Shown: positions 1-6,107, numbered from the stretch's first letter. The stretch: 6,107 nucleotides of DNA from an uncultured Clostridium sp. (GCA_947174825.1 CAMWKN010000110.1:1-6107), one strand, 5' to 3'. The notes: generated from the letters alone by a model not told the origin. A program made the numbers and translations.

Positions 1-537
1 GTCATAGACAAAGCGCAATGGCAAGCGCTTGATAATAAATGCCGGAAGTTCTTTACAGTCTCTGCCCCACTGTTTCTCGGTATATCCCTTGACCAACTTT
101 TCGTACACATCCCGTCCAGCCAGGGACAGTGCCTGCTCCTCCAGATTCTGAGGATCTGTAATATTTAATTCTGCAATCTGTTCTGCAATCTTATCTTTTG
201 CCTCCTGCGGTGTCCGAACTCCCCACATTTTGCTGAATGTGTTCATGTTAAACGGCAGATTGTACAATTCATCCCGGTAAACAGCAACCGGAGAATTAAT
301 ATAATGATTAAACTCGGCAAACTGATTTATATATTCCCAGATTTTTTGATTGGAGGTATGAAAAATATGGGCACCATATTTGTGAACCTGAATCCCCTCA
401 ATTTCCTCGCAATAAATATTTCCAGCAATGTGATCCCTCTTGTCAATTACCAGACATTTCTTCCCACGACTGGTCATCTCATAAGCGAACACTGCCCCAA
501 ATAAACCCGCACCTACTATTAAATAATCATATTTCAC
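1..537 (-). CDS. glf: UDP-galactopyranose mutase, N-terminal part (runs off the window)
   Basis: This flavoenzyme interconverts UDP-galactopyranose and UDP-galactofuranose in the cytoplasm, supplying the furanose donor for surface polysaccharides. 179 codons are visible, about half of the usual 370 or so. The protein opens with a hydrophobic beta strand and the FAD-binding GAGLFG motif (residues 9-14). Then come the family hallmarks HIAGN, HKYGAHIFHTSN, LPFNMNTF and, near residue 160, YTEKQWGR, which is typical of Glf. The start is a GTG (535-537), preceded at 8 nt by a perfect AGGAGG (546-551). No ATG in frame fits, and the reading frame is open to base 1. It lies 112 nt downstream of metK on the same strand, separated by a strong hairpin whose U-tract ends about 5 nt before the ribosome site. 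Expression therefore depends on readthrough or on a promoter at the metK 3' end. The identification rests on motif recognition and is very secure. The C-terminal half is not visible. Confidence 0.95.
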   Translation of the reverse strand, partial: MKYDYLIVGAGLFGAVFAYEMTSRGKKCLVIDKRDHIAGNIYCEEIEGIQVHKYGAHIFHTSNQKIWEYINQFAEFNHYINSPVAVYRDELYNLPFNMNTFSKMWGVRTPQEAKDKIAEQIAELNITDPQNLEEQALSLAGRDVYEKLVKGYTEKQWGRDCKELPAFIIKRLPLRFVYD

Positions 538-545
538 CGCAAGAT

Positions 546-551
546 CCTCCT
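546..551 (-). promoter_or_regulatory. Ribosome binding site of glf
   Basis: A perfect AGGAGG lies 8 nt before the GTG at 537. It decides the non-ATG start of glf. It begins about 5 nt after the U-tract of the hairpin at 557-625, so hairpin and ribosome site are closely coupled. Confidence 0.85.
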
Positions 552-556
552 TTTAT

Positions 557-625
557 AAAAAGTCCGCAACCACAGATACTACCACGGTGGTACCCACCGG
601 AGTAATAATATCCATCATTGCGGAC
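557..625 (-). terminator. Long hairpin plus U-tract between metK and glf
   Basis: Read on the minus strand, 625-618 (GTCCGCAA) pairs with 569-562 (TTGCGGAC). The stem continues almost unbroken through 612-602 with 585-575 and 598-594 with 590-586, closing on a GTA loop. By my pairing there are 28 base pairs, one G-G mismatch (616/571) and one 3-nt bulge (599-601). The stem is followed by TTTTT (561-557). Six of the pairs are G-U in minus-strand RNA and would be A-C mismatches in plus-strand RNA, so the structure is built for the metK-to-glf direction. The simplest role is the intrinsic terminator of metK. Because it abuts the glf ribosome site, it could instead act as an attenuator or leader hairpin of glf. 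The stem is longer than most intrinsic terminators. Confidence 0.8.
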
Positions 626-641
626 AACTGCTTGATATTTT

Positions 642-670
642 ATTGTAACTTATGCTGTATATTTCTGCAA
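642..670 (-). promoter_or_regulatory. Candidate weak promoter for glf at the metK 3' end
   Basis: A TACAAT (642-647), five of six to the sigma-A -10 consensus, lies exactly 17 nt after TTGCAG (665-670), a poor -35 of three of six. Transcription would begin near 635, so the leader would start about 10 nt before the long hairpin. This is a pattern match only, in AT-rich sequence overlapping the last codons of metK, and may be chance. Confidence 0.3.
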
Positions 671-1846
671 GTCTGCTGCTTTATCGGTCTGCTCCCATGG
701 CAGGTTCAGATCATTTCTGCCAAAATGTCCATAAGCTGCCGTCTGTTTATAGATAGGACGACGCAGATCCAACATTTTGATAATGCCAGCCGGACGCAGA
801 TCAAAGTTTTCACGGATGATCTCTACCAGACGGTTGTCAGATAATTTACCGGTACCAAACGTATCCACCATAATTGAAGTTGGATGAGCTACGCCAATGG
901 CATAGGATAACTGAATCTCACACCGGTCTGCCAGCCCTGCTGCCACAACATTCTTTGCTACATAACGGGCTGCATATGCCGCAGACCGGTCTACCTTGGT
1001 ACAATCCTTGCCGGAGAATGCTCCGCCGCCATGACGGGCAAATCCACCATAGGTATCTACAATAATCTTGCGTCCGGTCAATCCACTGTCTCCGTTTGGT
1101 CCACCAATCACAAAACGTCCAGTAGGATTAATAAAGTATTTTGTCTGATCATCCACTAGATCCTGCGGCAGTACCGGATCAATGACATGGGCACGGATAT
1201 CTTTGTGGATCTGCTCCTGACTAATCTCAGCAGAATGCTGGGTAGAAATAACCACTGCATTAATATGTACCGGTTTCCCCTCCTCATCATACTCTACTGT
1301 CACCTGACTCTTGCCATCTGCCCGAAGGTATGGAAGGGTGCCGTCCTTGCGAACCTCTGTCAGTTTTCTGGTCAGTTTATGTGCCAATGAAATCGCATAT
1401 GGCATCATGTCCTCTGTCTCATTGGTAGCATAGCCAAACATCATTCCCTGATCTCCAGCTCCGATGGCATCCAACTCCTCCTCTGACATGCCTTTCTCAC
1501 CATTTTTAGCCTCTAATGCTTGATCCACACCCATGGCAATATCAATAGACTGCTTATCCAACAATACCTTAACTTCGCACTTGTCGCAATTAAATCCTTT
1601 CAGGTCGTCATCATATCCGATCTCCCGGATGGTCTCCCGAATGATTTTTTCATAATCTACCTGTGCATTGGTGCTGATCTCTCCCATAATCATTACATAA
1701 TCTGTGGTAATTACCGTCTCACATGCCACCCGGCTCATTGGATCCTGTGCCATCAATGCATCCAGAATAGCATCGGAAATATTGTCACAAATCTTATCCG
1801 GATGTCCTTCTGTTACAGATTCTGATGTGAATAATCTTTTTTCCAT
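650..1846 (-). CDS. metK: S-adenosylmethionine synthetase (methionine adenosyltransferase)
   Basis: It makes S-adenosylmethionine from methionine and ATP, releasing phosphate and pyrophosphate; it is a cytoplasmic homotetramer in the known family. The protein is 398 residues, the usual length. Visible motifs are GHPDK (14-18; metal and ATP contacts), GAGDQG (129-134, an ATP-binding signature) and GGGAFSGKD (273-281, the phosphate-binding P-loop-like signature). The C-terminal region has the expected YGHFGR segment. The start is set at 1846 because a GGAGG (1854-1858) lies 7 nt before this ATG and because [18 protein letters not shown] is the normal family N-terminus. An ATG 36 nt upstream in the same frame would add 12 residues not seen in the family, and those codons contain the ribosome site itself. 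Upstream lies a SAM-I riboswitch with a terminator, so SAM controls its own synthesis. Nothing looks damaged. Confidence 0.98.
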   Translation of the reverse strand: MEKRLFTSESVTEGHPDKICDNISDAILDALMAQDPMSRVACETVITTDYVMIMGEISTNAQVDYEKIIRETIREIGYDDDLKGFNCDKCEVKVLLDKQSIDIAMGVDQALEAKNGEKGMSEEELDAIGAGDQGMMFGYATNETEDMMPYAISLAHKLTRKLTEVRKDGTLPYLRADGKSQVTVEYDEEGKPVHINAVVISTQHSAEISQEQIHKDIRAHVIDPVLPQDLVDDQTKYFINPTGRFVIGGPNGDSGLTGRKIIVDTYGGFARHGGGAFSGKDCTKVDRSAAYAARYVAKNVVAAGLADRCEIQLSYAIGVAHPTSIMVDTFGTGKLSDNRLVEIIRENFDLRPAGIIKMLDLRRPIYKQTAAYGHFGRNDLNLPWEQTDKAADLQKYTA

Positions 1847-1853
1847 TACAATT

Positions 1854-1858
1854 CCTCC
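1854..1858 (-). promoter_or_regulatory. Ribosome binding site of metK
   Basis: GGAGG lies 7 nt before the ATG at 1846. It selects this ATG over the in-frame ATG at 1882. Confidence 0.85.
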
Positions 1859-1967
1859 ATTCTTGTTTGTCTTTTGCGTCAATGCCCTATTCCACCATAT
1901 TACACCCTAATCTGCTTGATGATATTACCAAGCTACAGACAAATCTGTCCCTATATTGGAACAATAG

Positions 1968-1997
1968 AAAAAGTCCACCTAACCATAAGATGGACTT
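1968..1997 (-). terminator. Intrinsic terminator of the metK S-box leader
   Basis: On the minus strand AAGTCCATCT (1997-1988) pairs with AGGTGGACTT (1980-1971), with one G-U pair and a 7-nt loop, followed by a run of five T (1972-1968) that overlaps the stem end. It lies 27 nt after the aptamer and about 120 nt before the metK ATG. The segment TCTTAT (1990-1985), spanning the terminator 5' arm and loop, is complementary to ATAAGA (2030-2025) in the 3' strand of aptamer helix P1, with further G-C pairs at the flanks. That is the expected antiterminator: with SAM bound, P1 holds ATAAGA and the terminator forms; without SAM, the antiterminator forms and metK is transcribed. Confidence 0.88.
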
Positions 1998-2023
1998 GAA
2001 CTTCTTTGTGTTGACTTCAAACC

Positions 2024-2119
2024 CTCTTATTGATCGATTCCTCGCTGAGATTGGCACCTTCCGCAATGGGGTTGCCGTGGTTTCATTGAGCCTTCACTCT
2101 CCACCACTCTGAATAAGAG
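2024..2119 (-). promoter_or_regulatory. SAM-I (S-box) riboswitch aptamer
   Basis: Helix P1 is closed by CTCTTATT (2119-2112) and AATAAGAG (2031-2024). Between them, in order, are the hallmarks of the S-box class: AGAGTGGTGGAGAG (P2 entry and kink-turn side), AATGAAACCACGGCAACC (the other side of P2, with the pseudoknot and SAM-binding core), GGAAGGTGCCAAT, and a short P4-like GCGAGGAATCG region. It binds S-adenosylmethionine and controls metK in cis by transcription termination through the hairpin at 1968-1997. The match to the family consensus is strong enough that I regard the identification as near certain, although no covariance model was run. Confidence 0.96.
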
Positions 2120-2142
2120 TATTGTGAACTTTTCACTTCCTT

Positions 2143-2171
2143 ATCTTATACCTATTACTGTCATCCGTCAA
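2143..2171 (-). promoter_or_regulatory. Probable sigma-A promoter of the metK leader
   Basis: TTGACG (2166-2171) matches the -35 consensus at five of six. Two overlapping -10 candidates follow: TAAGAT (2143-2148) at the ideal 17-nt spacing, and TATAAG (2145-2150), a better match but only 15 nt away. Transcription would start near 2136, about 16 nt before the aptamer, which is the usual arrangement for an S-box gene. Confidence 0.65.
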
Positions 2172-2174
2172 GGG

Positions 2175-2199
2175 GGAAGTCAAAGGAAGTCAAAGGAAG
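2175..2199. repeat. 10-bp tandem repeat next to the metK promoter
   Basis: The unit GGAAGTCAAA (plus strand) occurs twice in tandem, followed by a half copy GGAAG. On the transcribed strand this reads as two TTTGACTTCC units ending 3 nt before the -35 box TTGACG, so TTGAC recurs three times at 10- and 12-bp steps. The helical phasing would suit a protein binding site, but it may also be simple slippage. Confidence 0.7.
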
Positions 2200-2251
2200 A
2201 TGTATAATTTGGGGAAAGCATTTAACAGACATTTTTATACCTGACAATATA

Positions 2252-2278
2252 TTGCATATCTGCCAAGGCATAATGCAA
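2252..2278 (-). repeat. Inverted repeat after the small membrane-protein gene
   Basis: TTGCAT and TGCC at 2252-2264 are mirrored by GGCA and ATGCAA at 2267-2278, with a small internal loop and a very short apical loop. It begins 7 nt after the stop codon of the gene at 2286-2813, so it may be a transcript end or RNA-protecting hairpin. The following bases on the minus strand (TATATTGTC) are not a U-tract, so it is at best a weak terminator. Confidence 0.45.
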
Positions 2279-2285
2279 CCTCCCA

Positions 2286-2813
2286 CTACCTCCAAATAAA
2301 TTCCTTCTTCTCCGTGGGAATTCCTGCATATCCAAAATAGTCTATTTCATCACGCATCTGGAAATCCCCCTCCACATAAAACCCTTTCCATTCGTACACA
2401 GAACAGTTGGCGCTTTTCAGATACATATTTGGATTTCCATGATATCCTGGTGTATAAAGTGTCTTCTTTTTTCCTTTACTATTGATAAAATCAATTACCA
2501 GGTAGTAGCTGGGAACACGATCTCTACCCGGTGCGCCATAGCATGCTTTCACAATTTCGGCTTTATGTTTTACTCCATGACGAAATAGAATCTTTTTTTT
2601 TATTTTGGAATAATTTGCATACAATAGATACACAACAGGTATCAACCAAATTCCAATGTCAATATACATATCTGATGAGAATTCTTTATTTTCAATACAT
2701 AGTATAACTCCAAAAATCAAATTCAAGGTAGTCATCACAAAACCCACATAAAATCTCAAAAGTTCTCTTTCCTTTTCTAATTGATATTGTAAGCCTTTGG
2801 TGTTCTTTTTCAT
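2286..2813 (-). CDS. Small two-pass membrane protein of unknown function (DUF3592-like layout)
   Basis: The product is 175 residues. A charged N-terminus is followed by two hydrophobic segments (about 21-40 and 50-69) with an acidic loop between them. A basic stretch KIKKK (70-74) follows, then a soluble tail of about 100 residues that looks beta-rich, containing the segment YYLVIDF-NSKGKKKTLY and TPGYHGNPNMY. The positive-inside rule puts both ends in the cytoplasm. The layout resembles DUF3592-type proteins, but this is an impression and not a firm family call. The ATG at 2813 is preferred because GGTGGAG (2820-2826) lies 6 nt before it. A GTG at 2825 in the same frame would add four residues but sits inside that ribosome site. 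It lies 21 nt after the stop of the large gene, so they probably share a transcript. It could be a partner or immunity-like protein for the large product, which is speculation. Confidence 0.8.
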   Translation of the reverse strand: MKKNTKGLQYQLEKERELLRFYVGFVMTTLNLIFGVILCIENKEFSSDMYIDIGIWLIPVVYLLYANYSKIKKKILFRHGVKHKAEIVKACYGAPGRDRVPSYYLVIDFINSKGKKKTLYTPGYHGNPNMYLKSANCSVYEWKGFYVEGDFQMRDEIDYFGYAGIPTEKKEFIWR

Positions 2814-2834
2814 GCAAATCTCCACCTTCCCTGT

Positions 2835-5800
2835 CTACATTGCATATTGATTATGCATTCGCAGTAATTCTATGAGATTATAAGTGACATTCATACTGCT
2901 ATCCTTAGTATAATACAACATTTTTCGATTTAATAGTGATGACGCAGATGAAATATAAGATTGATAGTTTTCCTCACAATGCTTGATGGTGTGAATGGTC
3001 GACAGCCAAAGTTTTCTTGCAAATAAATAATTACTGGCATCATCATATACCACCTGTGTATTCCCAGTACAATCCTTCTGAATGGTATTCCTTGTAACTG
3101 TACCATTACTCAAAACCGACAGCTCCAAAGCAATATTGACTGAAATACTATTCTGCAGACCAACACTCATAGAATCCTCCAGCACGATTCCTGCCGCAAT
3201 ATCTAACAAACTGACAACTACATTCATCTTCTTTATTTGTTTTATTAAAACAGATTTTGCAATATTAACAACAAAATCCAGAACAACTTTGCCAGCAGCT
3301 TGCTTCAATGCATCCCCATACTCTCCATCCAACTCCTTCAAAATCTTCTTCGCAGCAGCTTCCACATCCTCCATCTGGCAACAACTTAATTTCTGCAAAA
3401 CATCCCGATACCCCACTAACTGGGATAATTCGGCATAATATTTCTCCCATTCATTAATTTCATCCTCCGCACTCGACATTACCCCCATAGTAAAAGAGGC
3501 AATATTACCATATATTTTAATATTATCACTTTCTCTACCCAACCGTACAATATCATCCTTCCAGGTATTTCTATGATTCTGTAGGCTCGTTTGAAAAGTA
3601 TGAAGCAGTTCCTTGCTGTCCCCATCCTGTTTCAAAATCTTGATCGCCTTTTGCAAATTATTAATAGAATCCATATAATCGTTCTTATGAAAATTGTAGT
3701 CCAATTCATTCACTTTCGGCAACAGAGCCACCAATCCAGCTACATAGGTATTGGTAAAATCTGCAACACCAGCTACCATAGCCGTTGTTTCATTCTCCTT
3801 GGCATCCTCTGCCAGACACTCTGCCAGCTCTTTACTCATCGCCTTATTGAGACTGATCTCCCCACCGCAGAATAGCACATCCAAAGACTTGGCCACCACA
3901 TTTCCAATCCCCTTGCTGTCCGCATACTTATTAAATGCCTTGACGGATTCAAATTGGTCCATATTATTCAGATAGGAAACATCCGAATATTTCATGACAA
4001 AGTTTGCCTTGCAAGGCGGTGTATTCATCTCTTTCACTTCTTCGTAATCAGAATATCCGTCGCAATCACTGTCGTAGATATATGGCAGGCTTTTCAGGCG
4101 GAAATAGGTTGCCTTCCGATATTGATATATTTCAATTTCCTCCCCATTTTTCAGTCCGTCTCCATCATAATCATCACTTTCCATCAGTTTATCATAGGAA
4201 TCCGGGGAAAAGATAGTGGTACCGCTTATGGTTGTAATCTCCCCATCACAGATTTTCTTCTCCAGCTCATCGTTAAGTCCATCGTTATTTTTATCCGTAC
4301 CATCTCCGGATTGATCCGGCTGTGTTTCCTGATAGCAGCGGTTCATATCAAAGCTGGTATCATACTGATAATAATTACCATTCATCCTTTCTGCCATAGA
4401 CTGCAGAAGTTCCCTTTTATCTGTCTCATAACCAAAGCCAATCATCTGACAGGCATAATCAAATTCTTTACTGCCCTGACAAAGATGATCTACAGCATCA
4501 TATATATTATACCAATATGGGAAAACCGGCAAAGATGCAAAAGAACCATTTGTCATCCAATACATATTTCTATGTACCGGTTTTCTATCTTCATTATTGC
4601 TATCCCTGTTTTTCCAGTAGCTATATAGATCAGTACTCCCTATAAACCAAAAATCATACCCCAACTGTTTATATGATTCTTCATGTCCATATCGCTCCAT
4701 TTGATCAAATACCTTATAAACACCTTCACGTACACTTTCTCTGGTAAATCCGTTTCTGTAGAAGAAGCAACTTATTTCTTTTCTCCCCTTCACTCCTAAC
4801 ACATACAAAGCCAGACTCTCGTCCTCTTCCCACTGATGATCAATATAATCCAAAATTATCTCTTTGCGATGGACAGCATTTCTATCATACCGCTCCATCT
4901 GATCGGAATAATCCATGATAATCATTGTTTCCTTCAGAGGCTTCTCTCCCTTCGTCAATGTATTATCCACAATCTGCGTCCGCTCCCACAAAGCCTCCAG
5001 ATCTGCCTTATTTGCGAGAATATAGGTAGAAAAATGGCTTAATGTGACAGTAACCTGATTCCCTTTCCACACTTGTCCTTCTACTTCCTCCAAAAGACCG
5101 GTTTCCTCATTATAATAGTAAATCGTCGGACGGAAGGATTCCTGTGATACCAGATCTTTCCCCAATAATTCTTCATCATAAGAAAAAGTCAGTTCCGCCT
5201 TTTCCATCTTTCCGGCAGTGCTAAAGTCAAAGGCTGCCCCCAGATATCCCGTCATAGATGGATTCAAATAGGCACTCCCACTTACCCGTTTCATCTGAAA
5301 GGACAATACTCCCTGTGCATCACCAGTAAAGGCAAGAGTTGGCACTACCGGCTCCTGGTAATCTTCCTCATCCTGCTCATAGCAAAATGTTTTTATATAC
5401 TGCTCTGTCTCCGCATCATAACTACATTGCAGTTGCTCCAATTGGAACTCTTCATAGTCCGTGATATCCTTCCTATGTGTATTCGGATTTAGTGGCGAGG
5501 TACCAAATGCCAGTTCCTCTCCGTCTGTCAGACCATCATTATCAGAATCATCATCCAGGGGCAGATATCCCTTGCTTAACTCTTCTCCATTAGAAATACC
5601 ATCTTCGTCCTCATCCTCGTCATAATCGCTAATTTCATCTCCATCCGTGTCTGTTTCCAGTGGGTTATATCCAAAAAGATACAACTCCTCATAGTCTGTC
5701 AGACCGTCCCCATCGGTATCTTTCTCGGTTTTATCTGTCTCAAAAAGATCTTCCAGATAATTAAAGAGACCGTCTCCATCCGTATCATCGCAGTCAACCT

Positions 5801-6065
5801 GGAGATTTTCCATATAAACAGAGCTATCCATCTGAACCGTAATTTCCTTGCTTTCTTCATAGCCATCTCCTGCCGATACCGCAAAAACCAGTCTATTTAT
5901 CCCGTAAACCAGGGCAACTTTCTCCATACTCCATGCAGACTTTGGCGTAATGTCCTCCTGATATATTAATATATCCTTTTTATCATATACCTTTACCGTC
6001 AGCTCTTTCACCTGTTCTACACGCTTCAATGATCCTGTGAAAGTAGTAAAATCTTCATTCAATAC
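2835..6065 (-). CDS. Large calcium-repeat/VWA-like surface protein, N-terminus missing at contig end
   Basis: At least 1,076 residues are visible; the function is unrecognised. Numbering here starts at the TTG codon at 6062. In order: an Ig-like beta segment (about 12-78); thrombospondin-3-like calcium loops of DxDxDG type (93-183); a beta-rich segment ending in LSHFSTYILANK (240-352); a degenerate von Willebrand A domain (about 377-575) with DYSDQ at 384-388 in place of DxSxS and TNG at 504-506 in place of TDG; a second set of calcium loops (583-675); and a helical C-terminus (700-1075) with a hydrophobic stretch at 924-961. No LPXTG anchor is seen. The reading frame stays open beyond 6062, but only adapter sequence lies there, so TTG is not a credible start and the signal peptide and any upstream domains are lost. 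The repeats and VWA module suggest an exported, calcium-dependent surface protein. It is followed closely by the small membrane-protein gene. Confidence 0.9.
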   Translation of the reverse strand, partial: VLNEDFTTFTGSLKRVEQVKELTVKVYDKKDILIYQEDITPKSAWSMEKVALVYGINRLVFAVSAGDGYEESKEITVQMDSSVYMENLQVDCDDTDGDGLFNYLEDLFETDKTEKDTDGDGLTDYEELYLFGYNPLETDTDGDEISDYDEDEDEDGISNGEELSKGYLPLDDDSDNDGLTDGEELAFGTSPLNPNTHRKDITDYEEFQLEQLQCSYDAETEQYIKTFCYEQDEEDYQEPVVPTLAFTGDAQGVLSFQMKRVSGSAYLNPSMTGYLGAAFDFSTAGKMEKAELTFSYDEELLGKDLVSQESFRPTIYYYNEETGLLEEVEGQVWKGNQVTVTLSHFSTYILANKADLEALWERTQIVDNTLTKGEKPLKETMIIMDYSDQMERYDRNAVHRKEIILDYIDHQWEEDESLALYVLGVKGRKEISCFFYRNGFTRESVREGVYKVFDQMERYGHEESYKQLGYDFWFIGSTDLYSYWKNRDSNNEDRKPVHRNMYWMTNGSFASLPVFPYWYNIYDAVDHLCQGSKEFDYACQMIGFGYETDKRELLQSMAERMNGNYYQYDTSFDMNRCYQETQPDQSGDGTDKNNDGLNDELEKKICDGEITTISGTTIFSPDSYDKLMESDDYDGDGLKNGEEIEIYQYRKATYFRLKSLPYIYDSDCDGYSDYEEVKEMNTPPCKANFVMKYSDVSYLNNMDQFESVKAFNKYADSKGIGNVVAKSLDVLFCGGEISLNKAMSKELAECLAEDAKENETTAMVAGVADFTNTYVAGLVALLPKVNELDYNFHKNDYMDSINNLQKAIKILKQDGDSKELLHTFQTSLQNHRNTWKDDIVRLGRESDNIKIYGNIASFTMGVMSSAEDEINEWEKYYAELSQLVGYRDVLQKLSCCQMEDVEAAAKKILKELDGEYGDALKQAAGKVVLDFVVNIAKSVLIKQIKKMNVVVSLLDIAAGIVLEDSMSVGLQNSISVNIALELSVLSNGTVTRNTIQKDCTGNTQVVYDDASNYLFARKLWLSTIHTIKHCEENYQSYISSASSLLNRKMLYYTKDSSMNVTYNLIELLRMHNQYAM
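4038..4316 (-). repeat. Second block of DxDxDG calcium-loop repeats (within CDS)
   Basis: This segment encodes NNDGLNDELE, DYDGDGLKNGEE and DSDCDGYSDYEE (about residues 583-675 of the large protein). Loops of this type bind calcium in thrombospondin-3-like and related repeats. They flank the degenerate VWA domain on its C-terminal side. The last two match the pattern well and the first is looser. Confidence 0.75.
5514..5786 (-). repeat. First block of DxDxDG calcium-loop repeats (within CDS)
   Basis: Four to five loops are encoded: DTDGDGLFNYLED, DTDGDGLTDYEE, DTDGDEISDYDED, a looser EDEDGISNGEE, and DSDNDGLTDGEE (residues 93-183). At DNA level the repeats keep a recurring CTCCATCC/CCCCATCGG-type core on the plus strand, so the copies are related by duplication or constrained codon choice. 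The protein segment is strongly acidic. Confidence 0.85.
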
Positions 6066-6107
6066 CTGTCTCTTATAAACAACTCCGAGCCCACGCGACC
6101 TCTCAAC
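6066..6107. other. Nextera transposase adapter plus index (library artefact at contig end)
   Basis: Bases 6066-6077 are CTGTCTCTTATA, the first 12 bases of the Tn5 mosaic end read outward. Bases 6084-6095 are TCCGAGCCCACG, the matching part of the Nextera read-through adapter. Across 6066-6099 I count 31 of 34 matches to the adapter as I remember it, with mismatches at 6078, 6082 and 6096. The remaining 8 bases (6100-6107, CTCTCAAC) fit the position and length of an i7 index. These bases are library sequence and not genome; the mismatches fit low-quality read ends. Confidence 0.93.

Noticed and set aside
582..600. A T-box-like core (GGTGGTACC) on the plus strand
   Set aside because: There is no plus-strand gene for it to control and no specifier or stem I architecture. 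The bases are the apex of the minus-strand hairpin.
553..618. A 21-codon minus-strand reading frame (MMDIITPVG...) lying inside the metK-glf hairpin
   Set aside because: It has no ribosome site, and its valine-rich composition follows from the GGTGG/GTGGT stem sequence. The RNA pairing explains the bases better.
1847..1882. An upstream in-frame ATG that would extend MetK by 12 residues
   Set aside because: The extension contains the GGAGG ribosome site of the ATG at 1846, has no good ribosome site of its own, and is absent from the normal MetK N-terminus.
1935..1948. Short inverted repeat ACAGA-CAAA-TCTGT in the metK leader, with a nearby GCTTG/CAAGC pair (1914-1933)
   Set aside because: The stems are only 5 bp, there is no U-tract, and they lie after the riboswitch terminator. 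Such pairs are common by chance.
2814..2825. A GTG start at 2825 for the small membrane protein
   Set aside because: The GTG lies inside the GGTGGAG ribosome site that is well placed for the ATG at 2813, and its own upstream purines are too close.
3954..4628. A 224-codon open frame on the plus strand
   Set aside because: It lies wholly antisense to the large gene, which has clear domain structure, and its hydrophobic Ile/His-rich translation is typical of a shadow frame.
1..6107. CRISPR arrays, tRNA or rRNA genes, insertion sequences
   Set aside because: I read both strands and found no regularly spaced repeats, cloverleaf sequence, transposase motifs or terminal inverted repeats. The Tn5 end at 6066 belongs to the library adapter, not to a resident element.

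Overview
The window is a low-to-moderate GC Firmicute sequence. The style of MetK, the S-box leader, the strong AGGAGG-type ribosome sites and a calcium-repeat/VWA surface protein all suggest a gut-type Clostridia, probably Lachnospiraceae. This placement is by recognition only; no search was run. All genes read on the minus strand, so the transcriptional order runs from high to low coordinates. The high-coordinate edge is a true contig end: the last 42 bases (6066-6107) match an Illumina Nextera transposase adapter followed by an 8-base index, so they are library sequence and not genome.

Region by region, in transcription order: (1) 6065-2835 holds a very large protein missing its N-terminus, with an Ig-like segment, a block of DxDxDG calcium-binding repeats, a beta-rich segment, a degenerate von Willebrand A domain, a second DxDxDG block and a long helical C-terminus. 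(2) 21 nt later, at 2813-2286, is a small protein with two membrane segments and a soluble tail, probably in the same operon. (3) 2285-1847 has no gene. It holds a weak inverted repeat, a 10-bp tandem repeat, a probable sigma-A promoter, a SAM-I (S-box) riboswitch and its intrinsic terminator. (4) 1846-650 is metK, S-adenosylmethionine synthetase. (5) 649-538 holds a 64-nt, nearly continuous hairpin with a U-tract, abutting the ribosome site of the next gene. (6) 537-1 is the first 179 codons of glf, UDP-galactopyranose mutase, running off the low-coordinate edge.

How the parts work together: metK makes SAM, and the S-box leader senses SAM and ends transcription before metK when SAM is plentiful, a classic feedback loop. 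The hairpin between metK and glf either ends the metK transcript or attenuates glf. glf supplies UDP-galactofuranose for surface glycans. The large protein and its small membrane partner form a separate unit, probably cell-surface; their function is unknown. The most useful new points are the adapter at the contig end, which makes the apparent TTG start of the large gene false, the degenerate metal site in its VWA domain, and the directional hairpin in front of glf.
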